A stretch of 24,552 bases of DNA, taken from assembly GCA_017456805.1 (NCBI GenBank), contig JAFTIQ010000028.1, positions 1-24,552 of the forward strand. The letters run 5' to 3'. This DNA is from Lentisphaeria bacterium. Lineage in GTDB: Bacteria; Verrucomicrobiota; Lentisphaeria; Victivallales; UBA1829. A program made the position numbers and the translations under genes. This document shows positions 1 to 7,507 of the stretch, piece after piece (within the stretch, counting starts at the first letter, position 1; each line of letters starts with the position of its first letter). A model generated the notes under the pieces. That model was not told the origin of the DNA, did no database searches, and worked only from the letters and a program-made list of their open reading frames with translations.

Positions 1-90
1 ATAATTCAAACCATTCTCTAGCTTATCTAATATAGCACAAAGTTTGAATTCTACACTGTACTGACGCTGTTTTTTTTGTTTTTTTTCCAT
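1..90 (-). CDS. IS3-family transposase OrfA, N-terminal 30 residues only (partial)
   Basis: The minus strand reads ATG at 88-90 followed by 29 sense codons to the window edge. The protein starts MEKKQKKQRQYSVEFKLCAI. The basic start followed by a [YS]-[SV]-x-E-F-K motif is typical of the helix-turn-helix OrfA (InsC/InsE type) of IS3-family elements, which binds the IS ends and is fused to the DDE catalytic OrfB by frameshifting. Only the first part of the DNA-binding domain is visible. A ribosome site, GAGGTG, lies nine bases before the ATG inside the 3' arm of a hairpin, so translation may be restrained when transcripts enter from outside. Intactness beyond the edge is unknown. Confidence 0.65.
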   Translation of the reverse strand, partial: MEKKQKKQRQYSVEFKLCAILDKLENGLNY

Positions 91-94
91 AAAA

Positions 95-136
95 AAGTAC
101 ACCTCAAAAGTTGTGTCCAACTTTTGGGGTGCACTT
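95..136 (-). repeat. Hairpin at the IS end that covers the transposase ribosome binding site
   Basis: Bases 95-113 and 118-136 form a 19-bp inverted repeat with two mismatches (both G-U capable in RNA) around a 4-base loop. On the minus strand it is followed by six T residues and then the transposase ATG at 90, so it also looks like an intrinsic terminator for transcripts arriving from the AIDA-repeat gene. The GAGGTG ribosome site sits in the 3' arm. Sequestering the start site in a terminal hairpin is a known way for insertion sequences to avoid activation by read-through transcription. Confidence 0.7.
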
Positions 137-170
137 CATTTTGCAGCAGCCCCTTGCTTTTCAGGTTATC

Positions 171-2699
171 TCAGGCAATTGCCAATGTTCCGGAGAGGGA
201 AGCATCTTTGATCAGCCAGGCGGTCATCTGATCGGATGCTGCGTTGTGAACCGGAAGATCATCGGTGCCGTCATGACAGTAATCCGCAATGCCGGCGATT
301 TCTTCCGAAGCGGACAAACTGCCGGGCCAAAGGGGGGGCTCGCCTGAAACAGAAAGATTGCTGCCGTCGGAAAGAAGGGATTCCTCCATTCCGTCTCCGT
401 TGAAATCACCGGTTCCGAGATCGGTCCAGCTTTCCGTTACGGAAGCATCGCAGATTTTCAAGGTCAACGCTTTGCTGTTGGTTGCATCATCGAAACAGTA
501 CAGAGAATAGGTTTTTCCATCGTAAGTCAAACTTTCCGTTGTGGAGAATGTTCCGACTTCTGTTCCATTGACAGTGAGGGTATAGCTCTTTTTGTTTGCT
601 TCGCCTGCCCAGTTTGCGAGGATATAGGAACCGTTTTCCTGATCTGCGGCAACGGATATGGTCATATCGGCTTCCCGTGCAACGTAGAAATTGTTCAGCA
701 TAGCTTCCCTGTAAGATTCTTTCATGGCAGAGGCTGCGCGTTCCGTCAGATCGAACGTGATGGCGCATTCGCTTGTCACGACTGCGTTTCCAGCCAGATT
801 CGCTCTGCTGTGGATCGTTGTTTCACCCAGCAGGATCCCGCCGTTGTTGCAGTTGAGAGTTCCGTAAATTTCATTGGTATCGGCAGTCGCCCCGGACATG
901 ACTGTTAATCCGCCGCCTGCGCTGACGAATGTTTCCGAGGCGCTTGCTCCGGAATCAAGGATCAGGTAAGAACCGTAATCGACAGTGTTGGAAGATGCAG
1001 TTCCGCCCTGGAAAACAGAGGTGACGGTTCCCCGTTTCATATTTGTGTTGTAAATTTCTCCGCCGGAAACCAGAACTCTTGCGCCGAAACTGGTAACGGT
1101 ATCGGTTGCCTTGCCGCCGGAAAGAATGTGCATACTGCCATTGGTCATGAGCTGCGTATCATCTGCACTTCCGCCGGAGAGAACGTTCAGTGTGCCTCCG
1201 TTTTTGGTGATACATCCGCTTGCGGTTCCGCCTTTGGAGACGAGAATGGTTCCGCCGGAAGCGATTTGAGAGCTCCGGACCGCTTTGTTTTCAATGGTCA
1301 TGATCCCGCCATAGAGCAGGACAACATTATAGCAGGTTCCTCCGGAATATTTCAGAGTTCCGCCGTTTTTCAATGTGACATTTGTCGCCTCTGCACCGGA
1401 GCGGATCGTTAACGTTCCGCTGGAATTGACGGTCGTTCCGGTAAGTTTTCCTCCGCTGGACACGGTTGCAGATGCAGCTCCGTTATAGAAAAGTGTGTTG
1501 ACAGTTCCTCCGCTGGAGATGTAAAGCGTTCCGTCAGAGTAGAGATTCACTCCATACATGGAACCTCCGCCGGCAGCATAGACTTTGCCTTTGCTGTAAA
1601 CAGAGGTGTAATTCGCATTGCCGTAAACATACATGTTTCCGCTGGTGTTGACGGTTGTTTGTTTTGCAGATCCGCCGCTGTAAATGTACATGGAACCGCG
1701 GTTGTTGATGCTTGTATTGGCAGCCGTCGTTCCGGAATGAAGGGTGGCACTTTCAAAACTCAGGCTCAATCCGTTGAGATTGTTGGCGATAAAGGTCACA
1801 TTTGCACCGTCTGCAACGTTGACATATCCGCCGTTCTCTTTGATTGCAATTGCAGTTCCGCCGCTGTTGACTTTCAAATGTCCCTGTGCATTGACTGTTA
1901 TTTTATCTGCGGCACCGCCGCTGTAAATATACATGGATCCTTTGCTGTTGAGGATCGTATCGCTGGCAATTGTGTTTTCATGTACCGTAGCAAGACCTTC
2001 CTTCAAGTTCAACCCGGTGAAGGTGTTTTCCAGAAATTCCACATTTGCGCCGGATGCGACATAGACGTATCCTCCGTTCTCCGTGATCCCCTTCACGGTT
2101 CCGCCTTTGGAAGCGTAGAGAGACCCTCCGGAGTTGACGCAGACCGCAGTTGCAGATCCGCTGCTGGAAACATACAATCTCCCGCCTGTATAAATGACAG
2201 CACTGTTTGCCGTCCCGCCGCTGGAGATGTACATTGCTCCCTGATCGTTGATGATGGTTTCTGTCGCGGTTGTTCCCGAGTGGAGAGAAGCTGATCTTCC
2301 GGACAGATTCAATCCGCTGAAGGCGTTTGCGATAAAGGTTGCACTTGCGCCGGATGCGACATGGACATATCCGCCGTTTTCCGTGATTGCCTCTGCAGAT
2401 CCTCCTCTGGAAACATGCACTTCTCCTCCGGGATTAACGGTCAGGGCACTGGCAGATCCGCCGCTGGAAATGACCATTTCCCCGCCGTCGCTGATGACAG
2501 CACTGTTTACTGCTCCGCCGCTGGAAATGACCATGCTTCCGCTGCTGAGGGTGATTCCTGTTGAAGTTGTACCGCTTGTAATAACGCTGGATTCAGCGCT
2601 TTCTTCATAAGCGGTGAGCTCTCCATTGAAGTCAGGAGAAACCGTTTGGTTCAACCGGGAAACCTTTTGTATCCCGCCGGACTGGATTGACTGAGACAT
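171..2699 (-). CDS. AIDA-type repeat surface protein with C-terminal FG-GAP-like tail
   Basis: An 842-residue protein made mostly of about 19-20-residue repeats of the form SSGGxAxxxxVxxGGxLxV, the AIDA / strand-loop-strand passenger repeat, which folds as a right-handed beta-helix in autotransporters. From about residue 105 three longer units begin with the same phrase (I-x-E-N-G-G-Y-V) at about 105, 205 and 286. A non-repetitive region (about 650-750) is followed by a tail containing DFNGDGMEES and DYCHDGTDD, degenerate calcium-binding FG-GAP/VCBS-like loops. There is no obvious signal peptide and no C-terminal beta-barrel, so classical type V secretion is unlikely; the export route is unknown. 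GGAGGT at 2705-2710 fixes the start. It is probably a cell-surface or secreted adhesin-like protein (inference). It is divergent from the SGNH hydrolase gene and followed closely by an IS end. Confidence 0.85.
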   Translation of the reverse strand: MSQSIQSGGIQKVSRLNQTVSPDFNGELTAYEESAESSVITSGTTSTGITLSSGSMVISSGGAVNSAVISDGGEMVISSGGSASALTVNPGGEVHVSRGGSAEAITENGGYVHVASGASATFIANAFSGLNLSGRSASLHSGTTATETIINDQGAMYISSGGTANSAVIYTGGRLYVSSSGSATAVCVNSGGSLYASKGGTVKGITENGGYVYVASGANVEFLENTFTGLNLKEGLATVHENTIASDTILNSKGSMYIYSGGAADKITVNAQGHLKVNSGGTAIAIKENGGYVNVADGANVTFIANNLNGLSLSFESATLHSGTTAANTSINNRGSMYIYSGGSAKQTTVNTSGNMYVYGNANYTSVYSKGKVYAAGGGSMYGVNLYSDGTLYISSGGTVNTLFYNGAASATVSSGGKLTGTTVNSSGTLTIRSGAEATNVTLKNGGTLKYSGGTCYNVVLLYGGIMTIENKAVRSSQIASGGTILVSKGGTASGCITKNGGTLNVLSGGSADDTQLMTNGSMHILSGGKATDTVTSFGARVLVSGGEIYNTNMKRGTVTSVFQGGTASSNTVDYGSYLILDSGASASETFVSAGGGLTVMSGATADTNEIYGTLNCNNGGILLGETTIHSRANLAGNAVVTSECAITFDLTERAASAMKESYREAMLNNFYVAREADMTISVAADQENGSYILANWAGEANKKSYTLTVNGTEVGTFSTTESLTYDGKTYSLYCFDDATNSKALTLKICDASVTESWTDLGTGDFNGDGMEESLLSDGSNLSVSGEPPLWPGSLSASEEIAGIADYCHDGTDDLPVHNAASDQMTAWLIKDASLSGTLAIA
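1650..2387 (-). repeat. Higher-order repeats inside the AIDA-type gene
   Basis: Three long units lie in tandem within the coding region: residues about 105-204, 205-285 and 286-350. Each begins with a block of the form ENGGYVxVAxGAxxxFIxN, then a leucine-rich stretch (GLNL or GLSL) and a [LV]HxxTxA block, followed by a variable number of 20-residue AIDA repeats. The second unit is about one short repeat shorter than the first. This pattern suggests growth by in-frame duplication and loss. Confidence 0.75.
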
Positions 2700-2743
2700 T
2701 CTCTACCTCCGAGACAATAGCAATTTTTATTATGTTTCAGGGG

Positions 2744-2772
2744 AATATACCACAGAATAGAGTTTTTTTCAA
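2744..2772 (-). promoter_or_regulatory. Predicted sigma70 promoter of the AIDA-repeat gene
   Basis: On the minus strand, -35 TTGAAA (2767-2772) and -10 TATATT (2744-2749) are separated by exactly 17 bases, about 45 bases upstream of the start codon. It faces away from the predicted promoter of the SGNH gene; a TTCCCC/GGGGAA inverted repeat (2809-2814 and 2823-2828) lies between the two. Confidence 0.65.
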
Positions 2773-2853
2773 GGAAAAAAGAGGAAAAGGCGGAATTTTG
2801 TATAAATCTTCCCCGCCCGGAAGGGGAATGTATGATTTTTTTCCGGAAAGGTT

Positions 2854-2882
2854 TTGACTTTTTCTGTAAAAAGTGTTATATT
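2854..2882 (+). promoter_or_regulatory. Predicted sigma70 promoter of the SGNH hydrolase / FAD oxidoreductase pair
   Basis: -35 TTGACT (2854-2859) and -10 TATATT (2877-2882) are separated by 17 bases, about 32 bases before the chosen start at 2915. Because transcription should start near 2890, an upstream in-frame ATG at 2873 lies before the transcription start and cannot be the real initiator. Confidence 0.65.
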
Positions 2883-2914
2883 TCAGCAGAATCTTTAAAG
2901 AAAAGGAAAGAAAA

Positions 2915-3526
2915 ATGCTTGATCTTACTGCAAAATTTTTGGAACCCGGGGAAACTCTGGTTTGTTTCGGCGACAGCTTGACTCATGCGGATCCGGGGTA
3001 TGTTTCCGTTTTACAGGAACGGCTTCCGGAAAATAAAATCATCAATGCCGGTGTTGGTGGAGATAAGACGATTTCCGCGCTCATGCGGTTCCGGAAAGAT
3101 GTTCTTGATCTGAAGCCGGATGCACTTTCCATTTTTTTCGGGACCAATGATTCTCAAGTCGGCAGAGGCTGCTGGGCAGATGAACCGATGATCTCCGCAG
3201 AAGCATACCGGTGCAATCTTGTCTGGCTTGTACATGTTGCCCGTTTGAACGGGATCAAGAAGATTTCCATTGCCACTCCTCTGGCAGCTCCTGAAGGGAA
3301 AGTCTGGCATGAACAGGGCGATGTTTATACCGAATATTGCAAAGCTGCCCGGGTTGCAGCAAACGAAATGAAAGTCCGCTATGTTCCTCTCGATACCATG
3401 TCCCTGGACGAATGGAAACGTCATCCGGGGCATACCGGGCTTCTTCTGACCAGAGACGGGGTCCATCCCACAGATGAGGGGTATAAAATGATCGCTGAAA
3501 CCTTCCTGAAGGCTTGGAATCAGTAA
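2915..3526 (+). CDS. SGNH/GDSL-family hydrolase (esterase or lipase type)
   Basis: A 203-residue protein with the SGNH hydrolase blocks in order: CFGDSLTH near the N-terminus (nucleophile Ser), a GVGGDKT glycine block, FGTND (Asn block) and DGVHPTDEGY at the C-terminus (catalytic Asp and His). Such enzymes remove acyl or acetyl groups from lipids or glycans. The size matches a single-domain enzyme and there is no signal peptide, so it is probably cytoplasmic. Start chosen at 2915 because AAGGAAAG lies just before it and the predicted promoter excludes the upstream ATG. The FAD oxidoreductase gene follows after 33 bases, so the two are probably co-transcribed; deacetylation of a sugar substrate is a possibility but not shown by the sequence. 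Confidence 0.9.
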   Translation: MLDLTAKFLEPGETLVCFGDSLTHADPGYVSVLQERLPENKIINAGVGGDKTISALMRFRKDVLDLKPDALSIFFGTNDSQVGRGCWADEPMISAEAYRCNLVWLVHVARLNGIKKISIATPLAAPEGKVWHEQGDVYTEYCKAARVAANEMKVRYVPLDTMSLDEWKRHPGHTGLLLTRDGVHPTDEGYKMIAETFLKAWNQ

Positions 3527-3559
3527 GATCCGGCAGAGTCTCGGAAAAGGGGAATCGGA

Positions 3560-5137
3560 ATGACAGATGAGAAACCTTCCATTGTTATCATCGGCGCCGG
3601 CCCGGCGGGGTTGACCGCCGGATATTCCCTTTTGAAATCCGGATTTCCCTGTAAAGTCACGATCCTGGAAGAACTGGAAACGGTCGGCGGAATTTCCAGA
3701 ACCGTTTGTCATAATGGAAACCGGATGGATATTGGCGGACACCGTTTCTTTACCAAAGATCCGGAAGTCAATGCCCTGTGGAACGAACTGCTTCCGCTTC
3801 AGGGGGCTCCGGCTTTTGACGATTTGATGCTGAACCGCCCGGTAACGCTGCAAGAAGGCGGGGCTGATCCGGAAAAAACGGATAAAGTCATGCTGAAACG
3901 GAACCGTGTCTCCCGGATCTATTACCGGAAACGGTTCTTTGATTATCCTGTAAAAATGAATTTCAACACCATCCGGAACATGGGATTTTTCACAACTGTT
4001 CTGGCTGGAATGAGTTATTGTTCCTCCATGATCCGGAAAGCACCGGAGAATTCTCTGGAAAATTTCTATATCAACCGGTTCGGCAAAAAACTTTACTCCA
4101 TGTTTTTTGAGGGGTATACGGAAAAATTATGGGGCAGGCATCCCTCGGAGATTTCTGCCGATTGGGGCGCTCAGCGGGTGAAAGGGCTTTCCGTTACGGC
4201 TGTGCTCAAGGATATTTTTTCAAAACTTCTTCCCCGATCATGGCGGAAAAACAGAAGAGTGGAAACCTCTCTGATCGATGAATTCAGCTACCCGAAGTTC
4301 GGTCCCGGTCAGCTTTGGGAAACCGTGGCGGAAGAGATCCGGAACATGGGCGGAACGATTCTTCCCGGATGGAAGGCGGAACGTATCATCGTTCAGGATC
4401 AGAAAATCGTGAAACTCTTCTGCCGGCATGACGGAACCGTTTCTGAGCTGGATTGCGGTACGGTGATCTCTTCCATGCCGCTGAAAGATCTGGTGCAGAG
4501 CCTCAATGATGTCCCCGAAGAGATCAGAACCATTGCAAACGGATTACCTTACCGGGACTTCGTAACGGTCGGGCTTCTGGTGGAGAAAATCAATCTGAAG
4601 AATCAGACGAAACTCAAGACCTTGAACAATATCATCCCTGACTGCTGGATCTATGTGCAGGATACCGGAGTGAAACTGGGAAGAATTCAGATTTTCAACA
4701 ACTGGTCGCCTTATCTTGTCTGCGATCCGGAAAAATACGTTTGGATCGGGTTGGAATATTTTTGCGATGAGGGTGATCCGTTCTGGAATTTAACGGAAGA
4801 GGAATGGAAAGAGAAAGGCGTTTCCGAATTGGTTGCCATGGGCGTTCTGAACCCGGAAGAGCCGATTCAGGATCATCATGTGGAAAAGGTCCGGAAAGCA
4901 TATCCGGCTTATTTTGACACCTATTCCCGGATCGATGAGCTGACAGCATATCTGAATGAGATTTCCAATCTCTATTGCATCGGCAGAAATGGACAACACC
5001 GGTATAATAATATGGATCACAGCATGGTGACTGCCTTTGAAGCCGTGAAAAATATCATTGCCGGAAAGAGTGCGGATAAATCTGCAATCTGGAACGTGAA
5101 TACGGAAAAAGAGTATCACGAAGAGAAGCAGAAATAA
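3560..5137 (+). CDS. NAD(P)/FAD-dependent oxidoreductase of the GLF-like (UDP-galactopyranose mutase-like) amine-oxidase superfamily
   Basis: A 525-residue protein opening with the dinucleotide-binding motif GAGPAGLTAGY (about 12-22), followed by an E at the end of the second strand, a VGGISRT block and DIGGHRFFT (57-65), all typical of the GLF/protoporphyrinogen-oxidase-like flavoproteins. Near the C-terminus IGRNGQHRYNNMDHS forms the FAD-closing motif. Relatives are often found in surface polysaccharide clusters, where they act on nucleotide sugars or isoprenoid intermediates; the actual substrate cannot be read from the sequence. Residues differ from true UDP-galactopyranose mutase, so I do not call it Glf. 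AAGGGGAA precedes the ATG. No transmembrane segment or signal peptide is apparent. It is the second gene of a likely two-gene operon with the SGNH hydrolase and converges on the MBL-fold gene. Confidence 0.85.
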   Translation: MTDEKPSIVIIGAGPAGLTAGYSLLKSGFPCKVTILEELETVGGISRTVCHNGNRMDIGGHRFFTKDPEVNALWNELLPLQGAPAFDDLMLNRPVTLQEGGADPEKTDKVMLKRNRVSRIYYRKRFFDYPVKMNFNTIRNMGFFTTVLAGMSYCSSMIRKAPENSLENFYINRFGKKLYSMFFEGYTEKLWGRHPSEISADWGAQRVKGLSVTAVLKDIFSKLLPRSWRKNRRVETSLIDEFSYPKFGPGQLWETVAEEIRNMGGTILPGWKAERIIVQDQKIVKLFCRHDGTVSELDCGTVISSMPLKDLVQSLNDVPEEIRTIANGLPYRDFVTVGLLVEKINLKNQTKLKTLNNIIPDCWIYVQDTGVKLGRIQIFNNWSPYLVCDPEKYVWIGLEYFCDEGDPFWNLTEEEWKEKGVSELVAMGVLNPEEPIQDHHVEKVRKAYPAYFDTYSRIDELTAYLNEISNLYCIGRNGQHRYNNMDHSMVTAFEAVKNIIAGKSADKSAIWNVNTEKEYHEEKQK

Positions 5138-5164
5138 AGATCCCGGAAAGCGGATCTCTTATTT
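5132..5164. terminator. Shared hairpin terminator between convergent genes
   Basis: AAATAA-AGATCC (5132-5143) and GGATCT-C-TTATTT (5152-5164) form a stem with one bulged base around an 8-base loop. Both stop codons (5135-5137 on plus, 5159-5161 on minus) lie inside the stem, and each strand ends the stem in a T-rich arm. This is consistent with a bidirectional terminator serving both genes. Confidence 0.6.
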
Positions 5165-5962
5165 CAGCCTGAGGAGCCGGATTTCGCCGGGATCCAGTTT
5201 TTCTGTTTTGATCTGAGGATATTTGACTGCCATATAATCCAGAAAACGTTTGGGATCTTCCGTATTGCCGGGGAACATATCATAATGTGCCGGGATCACA
5301 CATTTTGTCCAGCACCATCCGGCAAGATCCGCTGCTTCCTGATAGGTCATGCAGCCAATACAGCCTGCCGCATAGCGGACTGCATCGCGTCCATTGATGG
5401 GGAGCATCATCAGATCCGGCTCTGCATCTTTGAGAAGCGCAGAGAGCCCTTCATAAATACAGCAGTCTCCGGCATGATAAAATGTGGTTTCATTCATTGT
5501 GACGATATAACCGAGGTACGGATACAATCCCTGTTCCGACTTGTCCAGAAATTCATGGGCGGAGGCGATCCCCCGAATGGAAAGCGCATCTTCGATTTCC
5601 AGAACTTCTCCGTCATTGATCCCGATCATCCGGTCTGACGGCAGTTCTGAAATGGAGTTCCGGATCGCTTCCGGGATGATGAACAGTGCGTTCGGGGAGG
5701 CCTCCGCCATTGCGGCAAGGGCGGGGCGGTCAAGATGATCGCTGTGATCATGAGTGCAGAGGATCAAATCAATTCCGGCAAACTCTTCCGGTCGGATGAG
5801 GGCAGGGATCAGCCGTTTCGGATGCTCGCTCAGAAACGGGTCGATTGCAATGAGAGTGTTCCCGCCTTTTACCAGAAAACTGTGCTGTCCCAGACGGCAT
5901 ACTGCTAAAGTTCCTGCTTCCGGAGTCAATTCGCTGAATGTCTGCAATATCATATTCATCAT
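5159..5962 (-). CDS. UlaG-like metallo-beta-lactamase-fold metal-dependent hydrolase
   Basis: A 267-residue protein with the MBL-fold signature CTHDHSDHLD (about 69-78), the later FYHAGDCCIYEG strand with its metal-binding Asp, LPINGRDA and IPAHYDMFPGN with the last His. These motifs and the short length match the UlaG / L-ascorbate-6-phosphate lactonase branch, cytoplasmic metal-dependent hydrolases of sugar lactones or phosphoesters. The substrate is not deducible. AGGGGAA lies just upstream; the first two codons are both ATG, so the start may be 5962 or 5959. It is the only minus-strand gene between two plus-strand pairs, convergent with the FAD oxidoreductase and divergent from the PHP gene. 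All three genes 5159-9205 encode metal-dependent hydrolase folds. Confidence 0.88.
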   Translation of the reverse strand: MMNMILQTFSELTPEAGTLAVCRLGQHSFLVKGGNTLIAIDPFLSEHPKRLIPALIRPEEFAGIDLILCTHDHSDHLDRPALAAMAEASPNALFIIPEAIRNSISELPSDRMIGINDGEVLEIEDALSIRGIASAHEFLDKSEQGLYPYLGYIVTMNETTFYHAGDCCIYEGLSALLKDAEPDLMMLPINGRDAVRYAAGCIGCMTYQEAADLAGWCWTKCVIPAHYDMFPGNTEDPKRFLDYMAVKYPQIKTEKLDPGEIRLLRLK

Positions 5963-5986
5963 GGTTCCCCTTATCTGTTTTTCCGT

Positions 5987-6014
5987 AATATAATACCGGA
6001 ACCGAAGATCTCAA
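5987..6014 (-). promoter_or_regulatory. Predicted promoter of the MBL-fold hydrolase gene
   Basis: On the minus strand -35 TTGAGA (6009-6014) and -10 TATATT (5987-5992) are 16 bases apart, about 24 bases from the start codon. The spacing is slightly short and the -35 is imperfect. Confidence 0.5.
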
Positions 6015-6068
6015 GAGAAAATGCTTCTCATTTCAGCTTTTTTTTGAAACTTTTATAGAGATCATTGT

Positions 6069-6097
6069 TTGAATTTTGAATGAAAAAGCTGTATTGT
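6069..6097 (+). promoter_or_regulatory. Possible promoter of the PHP / metallophosphoesterase pair
   Basis: TTGAAT (6069-6074) and TATTGT (6092-6097) are separated by 17 bases, some 42 bases before the PHP start. Both boxes match consensus at four of six positions, so this is a weaker call than the others. Confidence 0.4.
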
Positions 6098-6139
6098 ACC
6101 TGAGCTGACGGGAAAACGTAAAATAAAAAAGGATATCCT

Positions 6140-7456
6140 ATGCCGAACCAGATGAATCAGTATGTTTCAGTTGTTCCCAGTGTTCTGAAGACGGGAGAGC
6201 TGGAAAAAGAAATCGTAATCTGTCCTCTGCAGCCGCAGATCCGGAAGAATTTTGAACACGCGTTCAAAGTCAGAGTGTGGTTTGTTGACTCCAATGTTGT
6301 CCACAATACAGCCTGGGGAACCAATGTGGAAGGATCTCCTTTCCGGATGACGGAAAACGGGGATCTGGTTGTGACGCTGAAAACGCCCCGGGAAGGGGAG
6401 TATGCCGTTGCTGTCGATTTTCAGAAACCGGATTGCGATCCGCAGAAAATGGTATTTTCCATTTATGCGCTGAAGGAAGATCTGTTTGCCCTGAGACCGT
6501 TCAAAGGGGATTTTCACATGCACAGTTTCTGCTCCGACGGTGCTCAATCTCCTGAGTATGTTGCTGCGACCTGCCGGAAAACCGGATTCGATTTTATGGC
6601 TCTGACCGATCATAAACGGTATGCACCTTCTCTGCAAGCCCGGGATTTTATTGCTGAAATGGGCTGCGATATGCTTGTGACCCCAGGCGAAGAGATCCAT
6701 CTGCCGGATAATCCTGTCCACATCGTCAATTTCGGCGGAACATCCAGTGTGAATGATCTTGCGTACGGGGATGAGGAACAATACCGTGCCGGGGTTGCAG
6801 AGTATATGAAAGCGGTTCCGGAAGATTATGAAGCACCTGCCCGTTTTCAGGTTGCCGCATCAGAATGGATCTTTGACCGTGTCCGCGAGACAGGGGGGAT
6901 CTGCATGTTCTGCCATCCCTTCTGGCGTCCGATGAATCATAACTATATTGGTGAGGATGTGATTGATCTGCTTATGGAACATAACAAATTCGATGTTCTG
7001 GAAGTTTTCGGCGGATTTTATGTTCAGGATGTTGAAGATAACATGCTTTCTCTTTCCCGCTGGCAGGAAGAACGGGCAAAAGGAAAAATGATCCCCGTTG
7101 CCGGGGTGAGCGATTCTCATGATTGTGATCACGATCTTGCCGGATGGTATTATACTGTTCTGTTTGCGGAGAAACTGGATTTTGATTCCATTGCAGAATC
7201 CATCCGGAGCAACCGGTCAACGGCGGTCCATTGGATTCCCGGCAGGGATCCTGTGGTCGCAGGTTCTTTCCGTCTGACAAAATTTGTCTATTTCCTGCTT
7301 CGTGAATTTTATCCTCAGCATGATGCACTTTGTGCTTTGGAAGGAGAGATGCTCCGCCGTTATCTTTCGGGAGAAGAGCCGGATGCAAAAGTGTATCTGG
7401 CAAGCCGCAAAGGGCGCGTCGCTGCGTTCATGAATCAATATTGGGAAAAAGCGTAA
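6140..7456 (+). CDS. PHP-domain metal-dependent phosphoesterase-like protein
   Basis: A 438-residue protein. Residues 1 to about 115 form a beta-rich domain of unknown type. The PHP domain follows: DFHMHSFCSDG (124-134) with the first two metal-binding His, LTDHKR (155-160), TPGEEIH (181-187), a GGICMFCHPFW block and VAGVSDSHDCDH near residue 325. The motif order matches PHP enzymes, which use a three-metal centre to hydrolyse phosphate esters (histidinol phosphatase, polymerase PHP domains, YciV-type nucleases). The large N-terminal domain sets it apart from the short YciV type; the substrate is unknown. AAGGATAT precedes the ATG. No signal peptide. The metallophosphoesterase gene follows after 51 bases on the same strand, so the two are probably one operon. 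Confidence 0.85.
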   Translation: MPNQMNQYVSVVPSVLKTGELEKEIVICPLQPQIRKNFEHAFKVRVWFVDSNVVHNTAWGTNVEGSPFRMTENGDLVVTLKTPREGEYAVAVDFQKPDCDPQKMVFSIYALKEDLFALRPFKGDFHMHSFCSDGAQSPEYVAATCRKTGFDFMALTDHKRYAPSLQARDFIAEMGCDMLVTPGEEIHLPDNPVHIVNFGGTSSVNDLAYGDEEQYRAGVAEYMKAVPEDYEAPARFQVAASEWIFDRVRETGGICMFCHPFWRPMNHNYIGEDVIDLLMEHNKFDVLEVFGGFYVQDVEDNMLSLSRWQEERAKGKMIPVAGVSDSHDCDHDLAGWYYTVLFAEKLDFDSIAESIRSNRSTAVHWIPGRDPVVAGSFRLTKFVYFLLREFYPQHDALCALEGEMLRRYLSGEEPDAKVYLASRKGRVAAFMNQYWEKA

Positions 7457-7507
7457 GCCTTCAAACGCCGGAAAACATATATCGCTTTACAGCAAAGAGG
7501 AGCTAAA

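Larger units (their letters stand above)
1..138 (-). mobile_element. End of an IS3-family (IS150-like) insertion sequence, truncated by the window edge
   Basis: On the minus strand the sequence from 138 reads TGAAGTGCACCCCAAAAG and continues GTTGGACA, which resembles the terminal inverted repeats of the IS150 group of IS3-family elements (remembered pattern, not searched). Right behind it, at position 90, begins an ORF resembling an IS3-family OrfA transposase. The element runs off the left edge, so its other end and any target duplication cannot be seen. It lies 32 bp past the stop codon of the AIDA-repeat gene. The exact outer boundary (138) is inferred from the usual TG start of such ends. 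Confidence 0.7.

Noticed and set aside
1650..2400. Regular repeats that might be a CRISPR array
   Set aside because: Repeats are in-frame, imperfect and encode AIDA-type units; no constant spacer length and no cas genes.
3011..3853. A 280-codon minus-strand frame across the SGNH and FAD genes
   Set aside because: It spans two real genes in antisense and shows no recognisable domain.
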